A stretch of 64,000 nucleotides of DNA from Symbiodinium natans (GCA_905221605.1 CAJNDS010002808.1:32501-96500), one strand, 5' to 3'. Counted from the first letter of the stretch, positions 22,456-33,919 are shown. Notes: a model not told the origin generated them from the letters alone. Translations and numbers: made by a program.

Positions 22456-25400
22456 CTCTGGCGAACGCAGCTCCAGGAAAAAGGTCCGCCCCTCCCAGTC
22501 TCCCGTGGCGAAGCTTCCTTCCAAGGTGGGATGCCTTTTCCCTGAGGGCTCTACTTGAACAGGGTTTAGGGTTTAGGGTTTAGGGTTTAGGGTTTAGGGT
22601 TTAGGGTTTAGGGTTTAGGGTTTAGGGTTTAGGGTTTAGGGTTTAGGGTTTAGGGTTTAGGGTTTAGGGTTTAGGGTTTAGGGTTTAGGGTTTAGGGTTT
22701 AGGTTTAGTTTGCGGCTGTTCTAAACGGATTGGGCCCAATTGGAGCGTCCTTTTCCCCAAATAACCATTGCAGTGGTTGGGTTCTCCCAAACCGTGCGGA
22801 AGGACTGTCGCACGTTGACTGTGGGATAGGCGCAGGATTTTGCAGTGGATGAGGGCAGAGGCTGTGACACTGAGTCCTGCCGCTTTGGATGGCCTCAGCA
22901 GCAGCGACACCTCGGGCTGCGTGCGCTCTGCGCGTGGCTAAAACCTCCGGACCCCGAGTCCCGAACCTCCGAACCCGCAAAACCCGACATTGGCTTCAGG
23001 TGTGCGGAGGTCCCGGGGATCTTGCAAATGCAAAGTGTAGGGTTTAGGGTTCAGGCTTGAGGTGTAGCCCGATGAAGCCGGCCCTGTTTCACCCTTGCTT
23101 GGCAGGTTTTCAGTTCGGGTAGGGGCCTTTCGCGGCTAGTAAACTAAGATTTCAAGGTTTTCCAGGGACGACGGACCCTTAAACAGCCTCAGGGGGCTCG
23201 TAGAAGCCATCGAAGCGTACTTTATTGGGGTCCTTATTATAGTGGCGACTCCTACTATTCGGGGTCCTTTTCAGGAGTCCCCGATTTTCGCAAACCCCCA
23301 TCTGTAGCCTTCTCCAGAATACATTAATTTGAATAGAAGCCCTGGACTCCCCCGAACACCAACAGTGCAGAGGGCAATCAGAGGATTTGGGGTAGCGAGC
23401 CTTAGAGGGTGCTGGTGTTAAGGAGCTAACTTGCGAAGGCTACCCGTGAGATCGACTTGGGAACAAACCCCCATTTACATCCCATAACCCCCCCCCCCCC
23501 GATCCCACCTCGGCAGCATGACGGAAGAAGAAAGTCGGCGCCGGGCCCTGCGGGACCGGCCACACCTTCAGGAGACGGAGAGCTCAGGAGCTTCTGAGCT
23601 TGGGGGTTTCAGGTTTAGGTTTACGGTCTTTTTGACGGGTCGTGTACATTTTGGAAGCCGATACCTTTGTAGCCGAAGGCAAAGGTTCTGGGAGGTTCTG
23701 GGTGGGACCCCTTGGATTAGCTGGTTTCAGGGGCGGCTTGCGACTCACTACCGGCATAGTGGTTCAGGGCTTGGGGGGGGGTTCAGAGGAAAGGGCTTAG
23801 GGGTTTAGAAGTTTAGTGTTTGGGGGCTTTGCTTGCCCACCGGGGCGGCCTGCTCTGCCCGTGGGATCAGGGCCACACGCGTGCGGTTGGGCCACCGGGC
23901 TTCCTGGACGTTGGGGGACCTTTGGGGCTTTGCGGCTGTTTCAAGGCTTTGGACGGAAGCCACTAAGCTTTCTGAAAACCTGTGTTTCCCCAAACGGCAG
24001 GCCCAGAAGCAACCGTCATTTATACACTGGTATGTCGCGCTTTGGAATACGAGCTTGTTTCCTACCCTTCCATCACGGTTCTCGGCACTTCATCCGCAGT
24101 CACTCTTTTGTGGCATTGCTAGGAGTACAAAGGCAACGTCTCCCAACGGCTCCCGCCCTTCCAAGAGGCTGGCCAAGGCCCGAACTCCAGTATGAACAGT
24201 CCCTGCACCAGAACCCAGAGCTGAACCCTGAAACACGAAAGGCTGAGCCCCGAATTTACTAAACTCTCAAGTCCTCAAACCCCATGGCAAATGCATCGAT
24301 TCCACAAGCACCCATCGCTGGACGCCTCGAAGCCACGCACCTCTACCTGCCGCGAGGGCACTGTTTGGTTCTGCATGCCGTATGTGGAAACCCAAAATCT
24401 CAAGCAAATCTGAGCTTCAAACCTTGCAAAAGGTTCTTGTCGCACCCTGTGAGTGCTTCCGGAATGATTGTGGCAAACTTTTGGATCCCTGCCCTCTCGC
24501 CTCATCACTCGCTGATACCGCCGCCGGACTGTCATCCTGCGCCTTCGAGCCATGTTTAGGGGGCTGTCATCCTGCGCCTTGGAACCATGTTCAGGGAAGG
24601 GCAAGCGTGAAATCCGTGAAATGCTCCTCATTGTCGCAAAATGCCCAAAGAGCTGTTAACAGATCCTGCGTTTCAAAGTCTCGCACAAGACACCTGGGTC
24701 ACCTAGCTTCCATGCTGGGAATAGTTTGAAAATCCAAGTGTCACAATGTGAACTCTACGCGTTCGGCGGAAAAGAACTGGATTGTGTCATCAACACCTGT
24801 AGGGTCAATAGACAGCAGATTGGTAACTTGCACACCGCTCCGCGCCGTGCCCCTGTCCCAGCTTCGTCCTGCACGTCGAAGACAGTGAGGTACAGTCGGT
24901 CAAAGGAAACGGACGCTTCCTGCGCATCCAACCAATTCAACGCTGAAATACACCGCCCTAAACCCCAAACTCCTTAAACCACTTCAACCGCACACCTTAA
25001 GCCCTAACAAACCCTTCTGAACCTCTTCTGGAACCCTATAAACGACCCTTAGACTAGACCCCAAACACCCTTGCAAACCCTTAAACCCTCAACCCTCAAA
25101 ACCCTAAACCCCAAAACTCAAAACTCTAAACCCTGAATCCCCAAAAACCCTACAACCCAAAAAACCCAAAAATACCCGAAACCCCCCTAAACCCTAAACC
25201 CCTCTACCCTAGACCCTAAACCCGAAAACCCCTATATACAACCTCAAAACCCCCCCCAAAAACCCTAAACCGCCCGTACCCTAAACCCTAAACCCTAAAC
25301 CCCCATATACAACCCCAAAACCCCAAAAAAACCCAAACCCTAAAGCCGAAACCCTAACCTTGTAAACCCCTGCAGACACGGCCTGCGAGTCGACGAGGCG

Positions 25401-28400
25401 CAGCCGCAGCGACACTGAACTGCCCAGGGCCACCTCTGGTTGGTTTAGGGCTTAGGGTTTAAGGTTCAGGGTTCAGGGTTTAGGGTTTAGGGTTTAGGGT
25501 TCAGCATCTCTGGTCCAAGCATTCACTAAGGGTTTTTGTCATCACCATACGTGTTTGGCATCACCCCTCCCTCCCAGATCCCTCTTCATCTGAATTACAT
25601 ATCTTCTTTCTTACTTTAGTTGATCATTTAGCTCGCAACATTCTGTCTCGATTCGGCACCGTCTAGTCAATTCGGCACACGGATAATACACAGCCGCGTC
25701 GGTTTTCTGGATTTTTTGACCAAAACACCGGTTTCAAAATTTCCAATTTTTCAAGGTTTTTCAAGGTTTTTCAGAGTTTTTCAATGTTTTTCAATGTTTT
25801 TCAGGGTTTTTAAGCCTCAGTTCTGATGAAGGGCCGCCCCCGCGACCTTTTCACAGCCTAGTTTTGGTCAAGGGGGGGTGGTATTTTTCAATTTTAAAGG
25901 CAAAATAGTCTTCGGAGACCCCCCCTTGCCTCAAATTCCGACCCCCCTTGAGAGGTAAAGTTTGCTTCCAAAAACACCCCAAATGAGGGGGACCCCAGGA
26001 TCGGCCCGGTCCCTATTTAAAATGTGATTTTTTAGTACTGAAATCGACGGTCCCGGGTGGGCTCTCGTTTTCTGGATTTTTTCACCAAAACGGAGCCTTC
26101 ACCTCAGGATTGCAAGTTTTTCAAGATTTTTCAGAGTTTTTCAGTGTTTTTTAAGGTTTTTCAATGTTTTTCAGTGTTTTTAAGCCTCAGTTCTGATGAA
26201 GGGCCCCCGCGACCTTTTCACAGCCTAATTTTGGTCAAGGGGGGGTGGTATTTTTCAATTTTAAAGGCAAAATAGTCTTTGGAGACCCCCCCTTGCCTCA
26301 AACACCGACCCCCCCTTGAGAGGGAAAGTTTGCTTCTAAAAACACCGGGGACCCCAGGATTGGGCCGGGTCCCTATTAAAAATGCGATTTTTTAGTACTG
26401 AAACCGACGGTTCTGGGTGGGCTCTCGTTTTCTGGGTTTTTTGACCAAAACGGAGCTTTCACCTCAGGATTGCAAGTTTTTCAAGGTTTTTCAAAGTTTT
26501 TCAGAGTTTTTCAATGTCTTTTAATGTTTTTCAATGTTTTTCAGTGTTTTTAAGCCTCAATGCTGACGAAGGGCCGCCCCCGCGACCTTTTCACAGCCTA
26601 GTTTTGGTCAAGGGGGGGTGGTATTTTTCAATTTTAAAGGCAAAATAGTCTTCGGAGACCCCCCCTTGCCTCAAACTCCGACCCCCCCTTGAGAGGGAAA
26701 GTTTGCCTCCAAAAACACCCCAAATGAGGGGGACCCCAGGATCGGCCCGGGTCCCTATTTAAAATGTGATTTTTTAATACTGAAATCGACGGTCCCGGGT
26801 GGGCTCTCGTTTTCTGGATTTTTGACCAAAACGGCCCCTCCCAGCAAGTCCCCGGGCCTCCTCGGAATACTAAATTACGAAGCCGGACCTCCCCGGAATA
26901 CTAAATTACGAAGCCGGGCTTCGCCGGAATACTAAATTACGAAGCCGGGCCTCCCCGCAATACTAAATTACGAAGCCGGGCCTCCCCGGAATACTAAATT
27001 ACGAAGCCGGGCCTCCCCGGAATACTAAATTACGAAGCCGGGCCTCCCCGGAATACTAAATTACGAAGCCGGGCTTCCCCGGAATACTAAATTACGAAGC
27101 CGGGCCTCCCCGGAATACTAAATTACGAAGCCGAGCCTCCCCGGAATACTAAATTACGAAGCCGGGCCTCCCCGGAATACTAAATTACGAAGCCGGGCCT
27201 CCCCGGAATACTAAATTACGAAGCCGGGCTTCCCCGGAATACTAAATTACGAAGCCGGGCCTCGCCCGAATACTAAATTACGAAGCCGGGCCTCCCCAGA
27301 GAGGCCCCTGAACCCTAAATCCTAAATCCTAAATCCTAAATCCTAAATCCTAAATCCTAAATCCTAAAGCCTCAAAAAATCATAATCAGAACACGACCCC
27401 ATTAAGGTTTAAATATACATAGGTAGAGAGGGTTTAAGGTTTAGGGTTTCGGGTTTAGGGTTTATGGTTTAGGATTTAGGGTTTAGGGTTTAGCGCTTAG
27501 GGCTTAGGGCTTAGGGCTTAGGGCTTAGGGCTTAGGGCTAGGGTTCAGGGCTTCTTGGGGGGCTTAGGGTTTGGGGTTTAGGATTGAAGGTTGAGGTTGA
27601 AGGCTGAGGGCTAAAGGGTTAAAGTGGTTTGGGAAAGGGTCGGGTCGCAACCTCCCCTTACAGAGGCCACGAGTTGTGGAAGCGGTTTGGGTTCAGGGGC
27701 TTTGGGGTCTTTGGGGGGCTTCGGGGGCTTTGGGGCATTGGAGTTTGGGGCATCAGCTGAAGCGTCTCTTGAACTTGAGAGCCGGACGTTTACCGGGGCT
27801 GCGTTGTGCACGCCGCCGACCAGGCCGTTGAGCACCGCACGCCCTGCAGGGGGTTGCGGGTTGAGGGTTCCAGTGGAAATTGCTTCTGAGAGAAAGAGAG
27901 AAAAAGAGGCTGACTGCTCACGACAGTGGAGTGGATGCTTTTTGAATTCAACCTGGGTTGTTTGTTGTGGGGCTCAGGCTGAGGTGGGTTTGGAGGGTTT
28001 AGGTTTCGGAGCCTCGGGATGAGGGTGGTAATCTGGTGCGCCTTGGGCTGTAGAAGGGCCTGGCTTCGGGGCTTGAGGGGTGCTAAACCCACGAGTTCGG
28101 ATGTGAAGACGTCAAGAAGCATGTTGCATCTGCCTGATGCAAGCAAGCGTACATCCCACATGTGGTGGAGCCACTGCAACAAGCGCAGGCGTCCCGAAAT
28201 TTCGCTTTCCTGAACTCAACGACTCCACATCCATGCCTGGGCGGTAGGACCCTTTGGCCACTTCGATCACCTCGGCCCAAGTCGGACAGAAGCAGCAGGT
28301 CTCGACTCAGAGGCCTCATCGGGCAGCAGAAGCCCTGAACCTCGCAACGTGGCTAACAGCCTGCCGCCTGCTGCCCATGACGGCAAACCCTCTGCTACAT

Positions 28401-28970
28401 TGCAGTCGAGGACATCAAACCTGACCGAAGAAGCTTCACCTGTGACACGCTGATGACTTTACATCGTCTAAAGGCCTAAACCCTAAACCCTCATTCCCAA
28501 CCAAGCACCTGTCCATACCTCAGAAGTTCACGCAGTCTCCAGGGTTTTCAGGGCTCCCGGCCAGATCCACTTGCTTCCCGTCCTTGTCGCAGACCTGGGA
28601 GTGCGCAGCGTCGGATTTGAGTTGCGGACTCTGCTGTCGGGTTCCGGCTCTCAGGTTGGGCTCATGGGCCTATGGGTCGAGGGTCCAGAGCATGTTTAGG
28701 CTTCATCCAAGCATCCAAGCCTTCGCGGGGCTTTAAGCACATGAGGAGTCCCAGGTTTTGGAGCGTCTCGGACTTCTTGGAAGCAGGGCCCCCTGGAATT
28801 CACCTACTGCGCACAAGACAGCACCAATTCACACACCAACGCTTGAGCCCCGGAAAATCGCTCAAGCATGAGAAACCCCTCCCAGCCATGAGTGAGGCCT
28901 TGCGGTAGCGGATGACGCGAGGAAGGTCCGCGTGACCAGGCCCGCGGGCGCCCAAGTTGTTGTGGACGAG
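22456..28970 (-). CDS. Array I cassette 3
   Basis: First cassette downstream of the CDKAL1 gene. Exons: A 28970-28899 (LVHNNLGARGPGHADLPR, running on into VIRYRK), B 28594-28555 (VCDKDGKQVDLAG), C 27885-27788 (AVLNGLVGGVHNAAPVN, after a long pyrimidine tract and TCTCAG), D 25433-25383 (VALGSSVSLRLRLVDSQ), E 24919-24869 (FDRLYLTVFDVQ), E2 24346-24326 (VEVRGFE), G 23903-23859 (EARWPNRTRVALIPR), F 22517-22456 (WEGRTFFLELRSPE). G2 is probably near 22935-22870 (PEVSLLLRPSKAAGLSV) with uncertain ends. The A/B intron sits after RYRK here, while in cassettes 1, 4 and 5 it lies before E(I/L)R. The intron position has therefore moved between copies. The C-D intron carries the 360-bp satellite and the 31-bp minisatellite. 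Confidence 0.72.
22560..22706 (+). repeat. Telomere-like TTTAGGG array, about 21 perfect units
   Basis: The most regular array in the window. It begins 43 bases upstream of exon F of cassette 3. Confidence 0.98.
24957..25372 (-). repeat. Degenerate CCCTAAA array
   Basis: Fills the D-E intron of cassette 3 from about ten bases after the exon D donor. Confidence 0.93.
25443..25503 (+). repeat. TTTAGGG array abutting exon D acceptor
   Basis: Starts ten bases upstream of exon D (25433) on the coding strand. With 24957-25372 it brackets the exon. Confidence 0.94.
25701..26840. repeat. Tandem satellite, unit about 360-382 bp, three copies plus a partial fourth
   Basis: Units begin with GTTTTCTGG near 25702, 26067, 26427 and 26809. 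Each contains a block of TTTTTCAA(G/T)GTT subrepeats, a GATGAAGGGCC segment, an AGGGGGGGTGGTATTTTTC segment and a CCCCCCTTGCC segment. No frame is conserved across the copies, so it is probably non-coding. Confidence 0.95.
26862..27297. repeat. 31-bp minisatellite, 14 copies
   Basis: The unit contains GGAATACTAAATTACGAAG followed by CCGGGCCTCCCC, with few substitutions. It starts inside the last partial satellite unit. Confidence 0.97.
27306..27368. repeat. CCTAAAT variant telomere-like array
   Basis: About eight units of CCTAAAT directly after the minisatellite, differing from CCCTAAA by one base in every unit. Confidence 0.95.
27425..27545 (+). repeat. TTTAGGG array passing into GCTTAGG
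   Basis: TTTAGGG units change to seven GCTTAGG units at the right-hand end, as also seen near 41020-41110. Confidence 0.93.
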
Positions 28971-30023
28971 CTTGGCCGGTGCTGACTTGAACCCTAAACC
29001 CAGAACCACCTAGGGTGCAGGACTTAGGAGAATAAGAATGGTGGGGCTCTCGAGGCCTGTGGTTGAAAGCTATCTTTCTCACTCGCGCTCTCGCTCTTGC
29101 TTGGCCCCTGCAGCAGCACACGTCGGCTTCGCTGGGTGCACACATGGGGGGGGGAGTCTTTGTCACGGGCTCATTTCGGCACCCCAAGAAGACTATGGAA
29201 TGCACTCATGCACTTTCGAGACGACCCGACAAATGGGCCCGTATGTTTGATGACCCCACGAGCGCAACGCATCAAACTTGAAGTGCCCCCTTGGCCTTGG
29301 GACAACTCCGGGGCTCCCTTAAACCCTCGAACCCGGGATAAGCAATACAAATCCCTTGAGGAGATTTTCTGAAACTTCTCGGCTTGTGGGTTTTGATCTC
29401 AACTCGGAGCCGTTTCTGGGTCTCTCTTCTTGCAGCATCAGGCACCAAAGTAAAAAAGGAAGGCTAAGGCCCCGAAAATCCTCCAAGCCGCATTGTGCTG
29501 GGAGAGAGCGAAGAGTGGACCCATGGCGGCCGGAGAGCTGCCGGATGCCTTCCGTTGCTTCCGGTTGGGATTCCAGGTTTACGGGGAGAACTTATTCTTG
29601 CCCAAAGCAACTTGAGATTACTGGGCCACACACCCCAAACCCTGTAAAGTGAAGAGAGAGGTCGGCTAGCTTTCACTGCCATGGCTGGCTTAGGCTTGGG
29701 GCTTAGGGGTGGTTTCAGGATCGAGGGCCTGTTGGCACATACAGATGGCGCCTGGTGGTGGAAGGAAGCCGCGGGCAGCATGCTGATGCCAGGATGGTGT
29801 TGGCCTGTCAGGGAGGCAAGGGGAGGATGTGGCTCTGCGTGTTCAGGGCTTAGGTCAGTGAGGCTGTTTAGAAGTTTTGGTCCGGGTAGAGGGCTTTCAG
29901 GGCCCTTGGGATCTTTGATTCGATTTTTTAAAGTTTGGGGCAGGGCAGTTCCTGGTGAGATGACCCGAGACAAGACCTCTAGATCCTTTGAGGCTTAGCA
30001 TCCCGCGGAGGCGACCCGACATT

Positions 30024-30850
30024 TCAGGCGGCACCCGAGACCACACCCTCCACGTGCTTAACCGACGTTCGCAGAACCTGCACCATGGCACTTTGGCCAA
30101 GCAGGTCGTCATCCCTGGGCACCAGGACCTTCGCAAAGTTCTTCGTGCGGCCGACCGTCTGGTTGCCGGAGCCGTCGGTGCCAGCGAACCACACGCGCTG
30201 CGTGGTCCCCAAAAGCCTGGCATTCCGGTCGTTCAGGGCATCCAGGGCACAGAGCTCCTTGTAGCGCCTCTTGGTTACAGGGTGGGGCAGCTGCTTCAGC
30301 TTTGCAGCCGGGGTATTTGCCCTGGCGAAGTACCGGGAAGCGTAGACTGCGTGAAAGCAGCAGCGCCGCACCAAGTCAAGGGTGGCGCTCCAGTCCTCCT
30401 CCGTCTCGGTGGGAAAGCCACAGATGACGTCCGTCAGCAAGTAGATGTCCGGGATCTCTTCCCGAAGGCGATCCACGAGGTGCAGGAAGTCCTTGACAGT
30501 GTATTTCCGCTTCATCGCCGCAAGGACGACGTCCGAGCCAGACTGCACGGGGATGTGCATGAAGCTGTAGACATTGGGCCGCTTCAGCGCCTCGATGACC
30601 CCATCCAGGTGCTCCATGATGTAGGGAGGGTTGGTCATGCCCGTCCGGAGCATTACACCCGGTGGCAGGGCATCTGAGAGGCGCAGGAGCAGCTCGGCAA
30701 TGTTGCTGCCGATGTCTACGCCGTAAGCGCCCATGTCTTCAGAAGCCAGCTCGATGTGGCAGACACCCTCGCTGGCGGCCTGAAGCGCTCGGCTAATGAT
30801 CTCCTCCACCGGGTAGGACACCACAGTGCCGCGTGCAACACGAGTCTTGC
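30024..30850 (-). CDS. CDKAL1: CDKAL1-like gene, last exon (radical-SAM core and TRAM)
   Basis: This 827-nt exon is by far the longest in the window. It starts after an AG at 30852-30851 with GC AAG ACT, completing the third cysteine codon of the SAM motif that was split by a GC-AG intron (30978-30851). It encodes KTRVARG, LASEDMGAYG, the conserved GMTNPPYIMEHL block, HIPVQSGSD, TDVICGFPTE and TPAAKLKQLP. The TRAM-like end reads FAKVLVPRDDDLLGQ. The TGA at 30026-30024 follows GVVSGAA. A donor-like GGTGTG lies just before it, so a further exon cannot be excluded. The long open frame on the opposite strand here is only its shadow. Confidence 0.93.
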
Positions 30851-32515
30851 CTTGGAGGCACGCAGGCGAATGGCTTTCAACTCCCGCAGCAGCACCGAAA
30901 CAAAGGGATTTGGGCCGGCTGCTCTCTACACCCCTCGAAGAGTCTAAGAGTCTAAGAGCCTAAGATTCACCGAAAGGCAGTAGGTGCAGAAGTTCAAGCA
31001 CCCGGCATTGATGGTGATGATCTCCGTCAGTCTGTCCTGCCTTACTTTGGGTAGTGCCAGTGAAGGCAGGCCCTCCTTCTTCTTATCCTTGGATGCTCAG
31101 TCTGCGAATTGCCTAAAATGCCTCACGTGTTTCAAGCCTTCGGGGCCTGCACCGCTCACAACTAGGAAGGGCATGCATTCCACCGAAACCTTGCGCCAAG
31201 CAACCAACAAGGTCACCACCCGGCCCTTGCTCGTCTCCTCAACCACATCCACGATGCGGTCCAGCTGGGTCACATGCAACATGCTGACCTTGGCTTTTTT
31301 GGCCAGAATCCGACCCTTTCCCCTGTTCTACACGCTAGGTCCGCTAGGGGTCACCCGCCACACTGAGGCCGCTGGAAGCCCTCTAGGTGCAACGGCATGT
31401 CCGCACAAAGTTGTCGGCAAAACCCCGATGGAGCTGCATGGCAAACTGGGCATGGCAACCCGGTAGCTTTCCTGATACCAGATCGAGGCTGGCGAAGTTG
31501 AGGGGTTGAGGCAAAATCTGCATAATCCAGTCCGGGCAGCATGCGGAAGCTTCTTGGACAGCCGCCTGTCGCCGGAGGGGACGCAGCCCGCAAGCACGAC
31601 TTTCTTCTGCAGCTCCGTGGCCTTGCACACCAAGCCAAGGCTCAGCGGAACTTGCCCAGGAACCCCCAAGCCCAAAAAGTTCAGGCCCACGAAGCCCACA
31701 CAGCCGAAAGTGCGTGCAGTTTCTAGCAGGAGGAGGGGGGGGGGTGAGCGGGGGAGTCTTCCCACCTTGCCTCGGCAAGGTTGAAAGCCATGAACGCGCC
31801 CCAGACCCTGAAACCGCGAATAGACTGCAAGAAGAGGCCTGGTTGACCAGCCAAAGGCCACGCATCTCGGAAGGGGTCTTGACAGTGCAGGAGTTGACGA
31901 CGCAGACGTCGGACTCCTCGACTTGCGGAGTTAGGATTTCGAGGTCTTGAGGCTTGGGATGGGCGTCTAGAGGTCTTGCGTCAAGGTATAGGGTTTTGGG
32001 GCGTTCTGCATGTAAAGGTTGCGTGGCTTGCTAACTCGGATGACGGGTCCGAATGATGACTTGCCTCGTTGGCATTCCCATTCGTAAAGCTGCTACAGCT
32101 TACAGCGGCGAGTGAGCGCGTCTGTGTCCTCCACCTGGTCCACCAGGGTGAAGCCATACTCTCTGAGCTGTCCCAGCATGTACTCGCCATCTGACTGGTT
32201 GTGCTGGCAGCCAAACCTTGGAAACTCGAACCCCTCTGAGTGCAAAGTGGAGGCGATGAACCGGCTGAGGCTTCAAGTCGTCAAGCCTCCAGCTTGGGCC
32301 CTTGAAAACTTGAAAAACAATACATGACTACCTCAGCTATGCTTTCTTGCATCTACCGGCATGTGCGATGTAAACCCCGTGACACCCCACCCCAGTCTAT
32401 GAACAGCCTTGTATGACCCGAGCTCTCCTGGCCCTCTTCGGCAGGGCCACGTCTTGAGGTAGACCTTGGCCGTGCCGGGCCGGGTGTTGGACTCCTTGTC
32501 CAGGGGCCCTCGCAC
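30024..32515 (-). CDS. CDKAL1: CDKAL1-like tRNA (t6A37) methylthiotransferase, seven exons, 5' end incomplete
   Basis: Radical-SAM enzyme that in this family adds a methylthio group to t6A at position 37 of lysine tRNA, giving ms2t6A, using SAM and two [4Fe-4S] clusters. Exons on the minus strand: 32515-32451, 32216-32129, 31916-31862, 31650-about 31550, about 31288-31205, 31087-30979 and 30850-30024. Joined, they give in order KTFGCQHNQSDGEYM, VVNSCTVKTPSE and VVLAGCVP (three cysteines of the N-terminal cluster), then NAGCLNFCTYC (the CxxxCxxC SAM cluster), KTRVARG, GMTNPPY, HIPVQSGSD, DVICGFPTE and a C-terminal TRAM-like stretch ending in a TGA. Most phases match exactly; the exon 3/4 boundary is tentative and exon 4/5 is unresolved. 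About 440 residues are visible, against 579 in the human protein. The N-terminal exon(s) and the C-terminal membrane anchor of animal CDKAL1 are not seen. Confidence 0.92.
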
Positions 32516-32537
32516 CTTGGCTCCAGGACTATTTGAG

Positions 32538-32699
32538 GTTAGGGTTTAGGGTTTAGGGTTTAGGGTTTAGGGTTTAGGGTTTAGGGTTTAGGGTTTAGGG
32601 TTTAGGGGTTTGGGGTTTAGGGTTTAGGGTTTAGGGTTTAGGGTTTAGGGTTTAGGGTTTAGGGTTTAGGGTTTAGGGTTTAGGGTTTAGGGTTTAGGG
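32538..32699 (+). repeat. TTTAGGG array upstream of the first visible CDKAL1 exon
   Basis: About 22 units with one TTTGGGG. It ends 23 bases before the exon that starts at 32515. Confidence 0.97.
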
Positions 32700-33212
32700 C
32701 GTCTCGCCGCGCGGCAGGAGATGTCATGCAGAGATGGCGCCCCAACACACCCAGGGGGTGTGAGGGGGCGGCATATGTCGCGGCGGCGTATATTGAAGTT
32801 GGAGCCACCACAACCAGAAAGGTTGGGTTGTTTCATTTTTCCCACCCCCTGCTTACGCAGGCATCCACCCAACTTTTCTCCTTTTAGGGTTTCGGGCTAA
32901 CGCCCTAAATTCCCACTTCCCACCCCCATGCTTTGATCGGTTGGGTTGGAGGTTGCCATGGCTGTGGGTGGTCAGGGGCCAAACAGAGGAGGCACAGGGG
33001 GGCCAGAGAGGGGGGGCCAGATGAGGCCAGGGCGAGGGGGGGCGGGCAACGAAAGGGGTTAGGGGGCCAGGCCCCATTCGGGGGGCCAAAGGTCGGTGAG
33101 GGGGGGTCAGGGGCCAGAACAGAGCGGGTCAGGGGGTCAAAAAAAGCAGGTTTGGGGGTTTGGTAGTGGGTTTTTGAGCAATCGCCTTGCGGCCCCCCTG
33201 GTCCCTGAACAC

Positions 33213-33288
33213 GCTCCGGCAGGGGCCCGGCGCCAGGGGGCTCCGGAGGGGGGGCCTCGGGGCGACGTGCAGAAGCCGTTTTCGGTTC
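33213..33288 (-). CDS. Possible proline-rich exon
   Basis: A good acceptor (TGCCAG) is followed by 25 codons beginning EPKTASARRPEAPPPEPPG and ending before a GT. The low-complexity, proline-rich sequence makes this weak. Its phase does not fit the first CDKAL1 exon directly. Confidence 0.25.
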
Positions 33289-33507
33289 CTGGCAGCAGGT
33301 TTTCTTTATTGTACTTGAGAATCGGAGAAGGGGGGCGGGGTACCCCAGGCGGGGTACTGCACCGGCACTGGAGGTGCAGCTCCAGCTCAACACAACTCTT
33401 GAGGCTTGCATAGGAAGTCCAAGCGCTGGTGTTAGTCGCTGTCGGGTGTAGTGCTGGGTCCAGGCACCCTAGAAAATGGGTGCGGCCTAAGCAGGCCTGG
33501 GTGGGAA

Positions 33508-33602
33508 TTTAGGGTTTAGGGTTTAGGGTCTAGGGTTTAGGGTTTAGGGTTTAGGGTTTAGGGTTTAGGGTTTAGGGTTTAGGGTTTAGGGTTTAGGGTT
33601 TG
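33508..33602 (+). repeat. TTTAGGG array
   Basis: About thirteen units. No exon was assigned directly below it. Confidence 0.96.
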
Positions 33603-33767
33603 GGGGGTTTAGGGCTGATCTCCTGAGTTAGGGTCCAGGAACATTGGGGGGCTCGCGGCTTTGATTTCCGAAAAACCCACCGAAACCTTGAAACCTCCAA
33701 AACCACAAAAACCACAACCACACACACAACATAAAATATATACAAACAAACAACAAGAGATAAAATA

Positions 33768-33790
33768 TAAAAAAAAAAAAAAAAAAAAAT
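33768..33790. repeat. Poly-A run
   Basis: A run of more than twenty A, with AT-rich flanks. Confidence 0.95.
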
Positions 33791-33862
33791 CATAAGAAGA
33801 ACAATCATAATAATCATAACAATAGATCGCCGACCGGCGGCAGGCATGGCCGGAAGCCGCAC

Positions 33863-33919
33863 GTCCTCCTCCCAGGCCTGCTCTGCCTGCAGATGCCGGT
33901 CGTATCGCTCCCGGGCCTC
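33863..33919 (-). CDS. Exon-like island, strongly charged helix
   Basis: After GGTCAG, nineteen codons read EARERYDRHLQAEQAWEED before a GT donor. The frame stays open upstream (DRASLDFQNPNGQ). The composition suits a real helical protein segment. With 34614-34552 it may form part of one gene lying between the decayed cassette and the CDKAL1 exons. Confidence 0.42.

Noticed and set aside
22560-22706. A chromosome end (telomere)
   Set aside because: TTTAGGG arrays occur dozens of times in both orientations with unique sequence on both sides, so they are interstitial.
26862-27297. CRISPR-like array
   Set aside because: The 31-bp units are contiguous with no unique spacers, so it is a plain minisatellite.
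29988-30677. 229-codon open frame on the plus strand
   Set aside because: It is the reverse-strand shadow of the last CDKAL1 exon.
30024-30824. An intronless bacterial-type MiaB gene
   Set aside because: The N-terminal cluster cysteines and part of the SAM motif are in upstream exons with in-phase borders, so the gene is eukaryotic and split.
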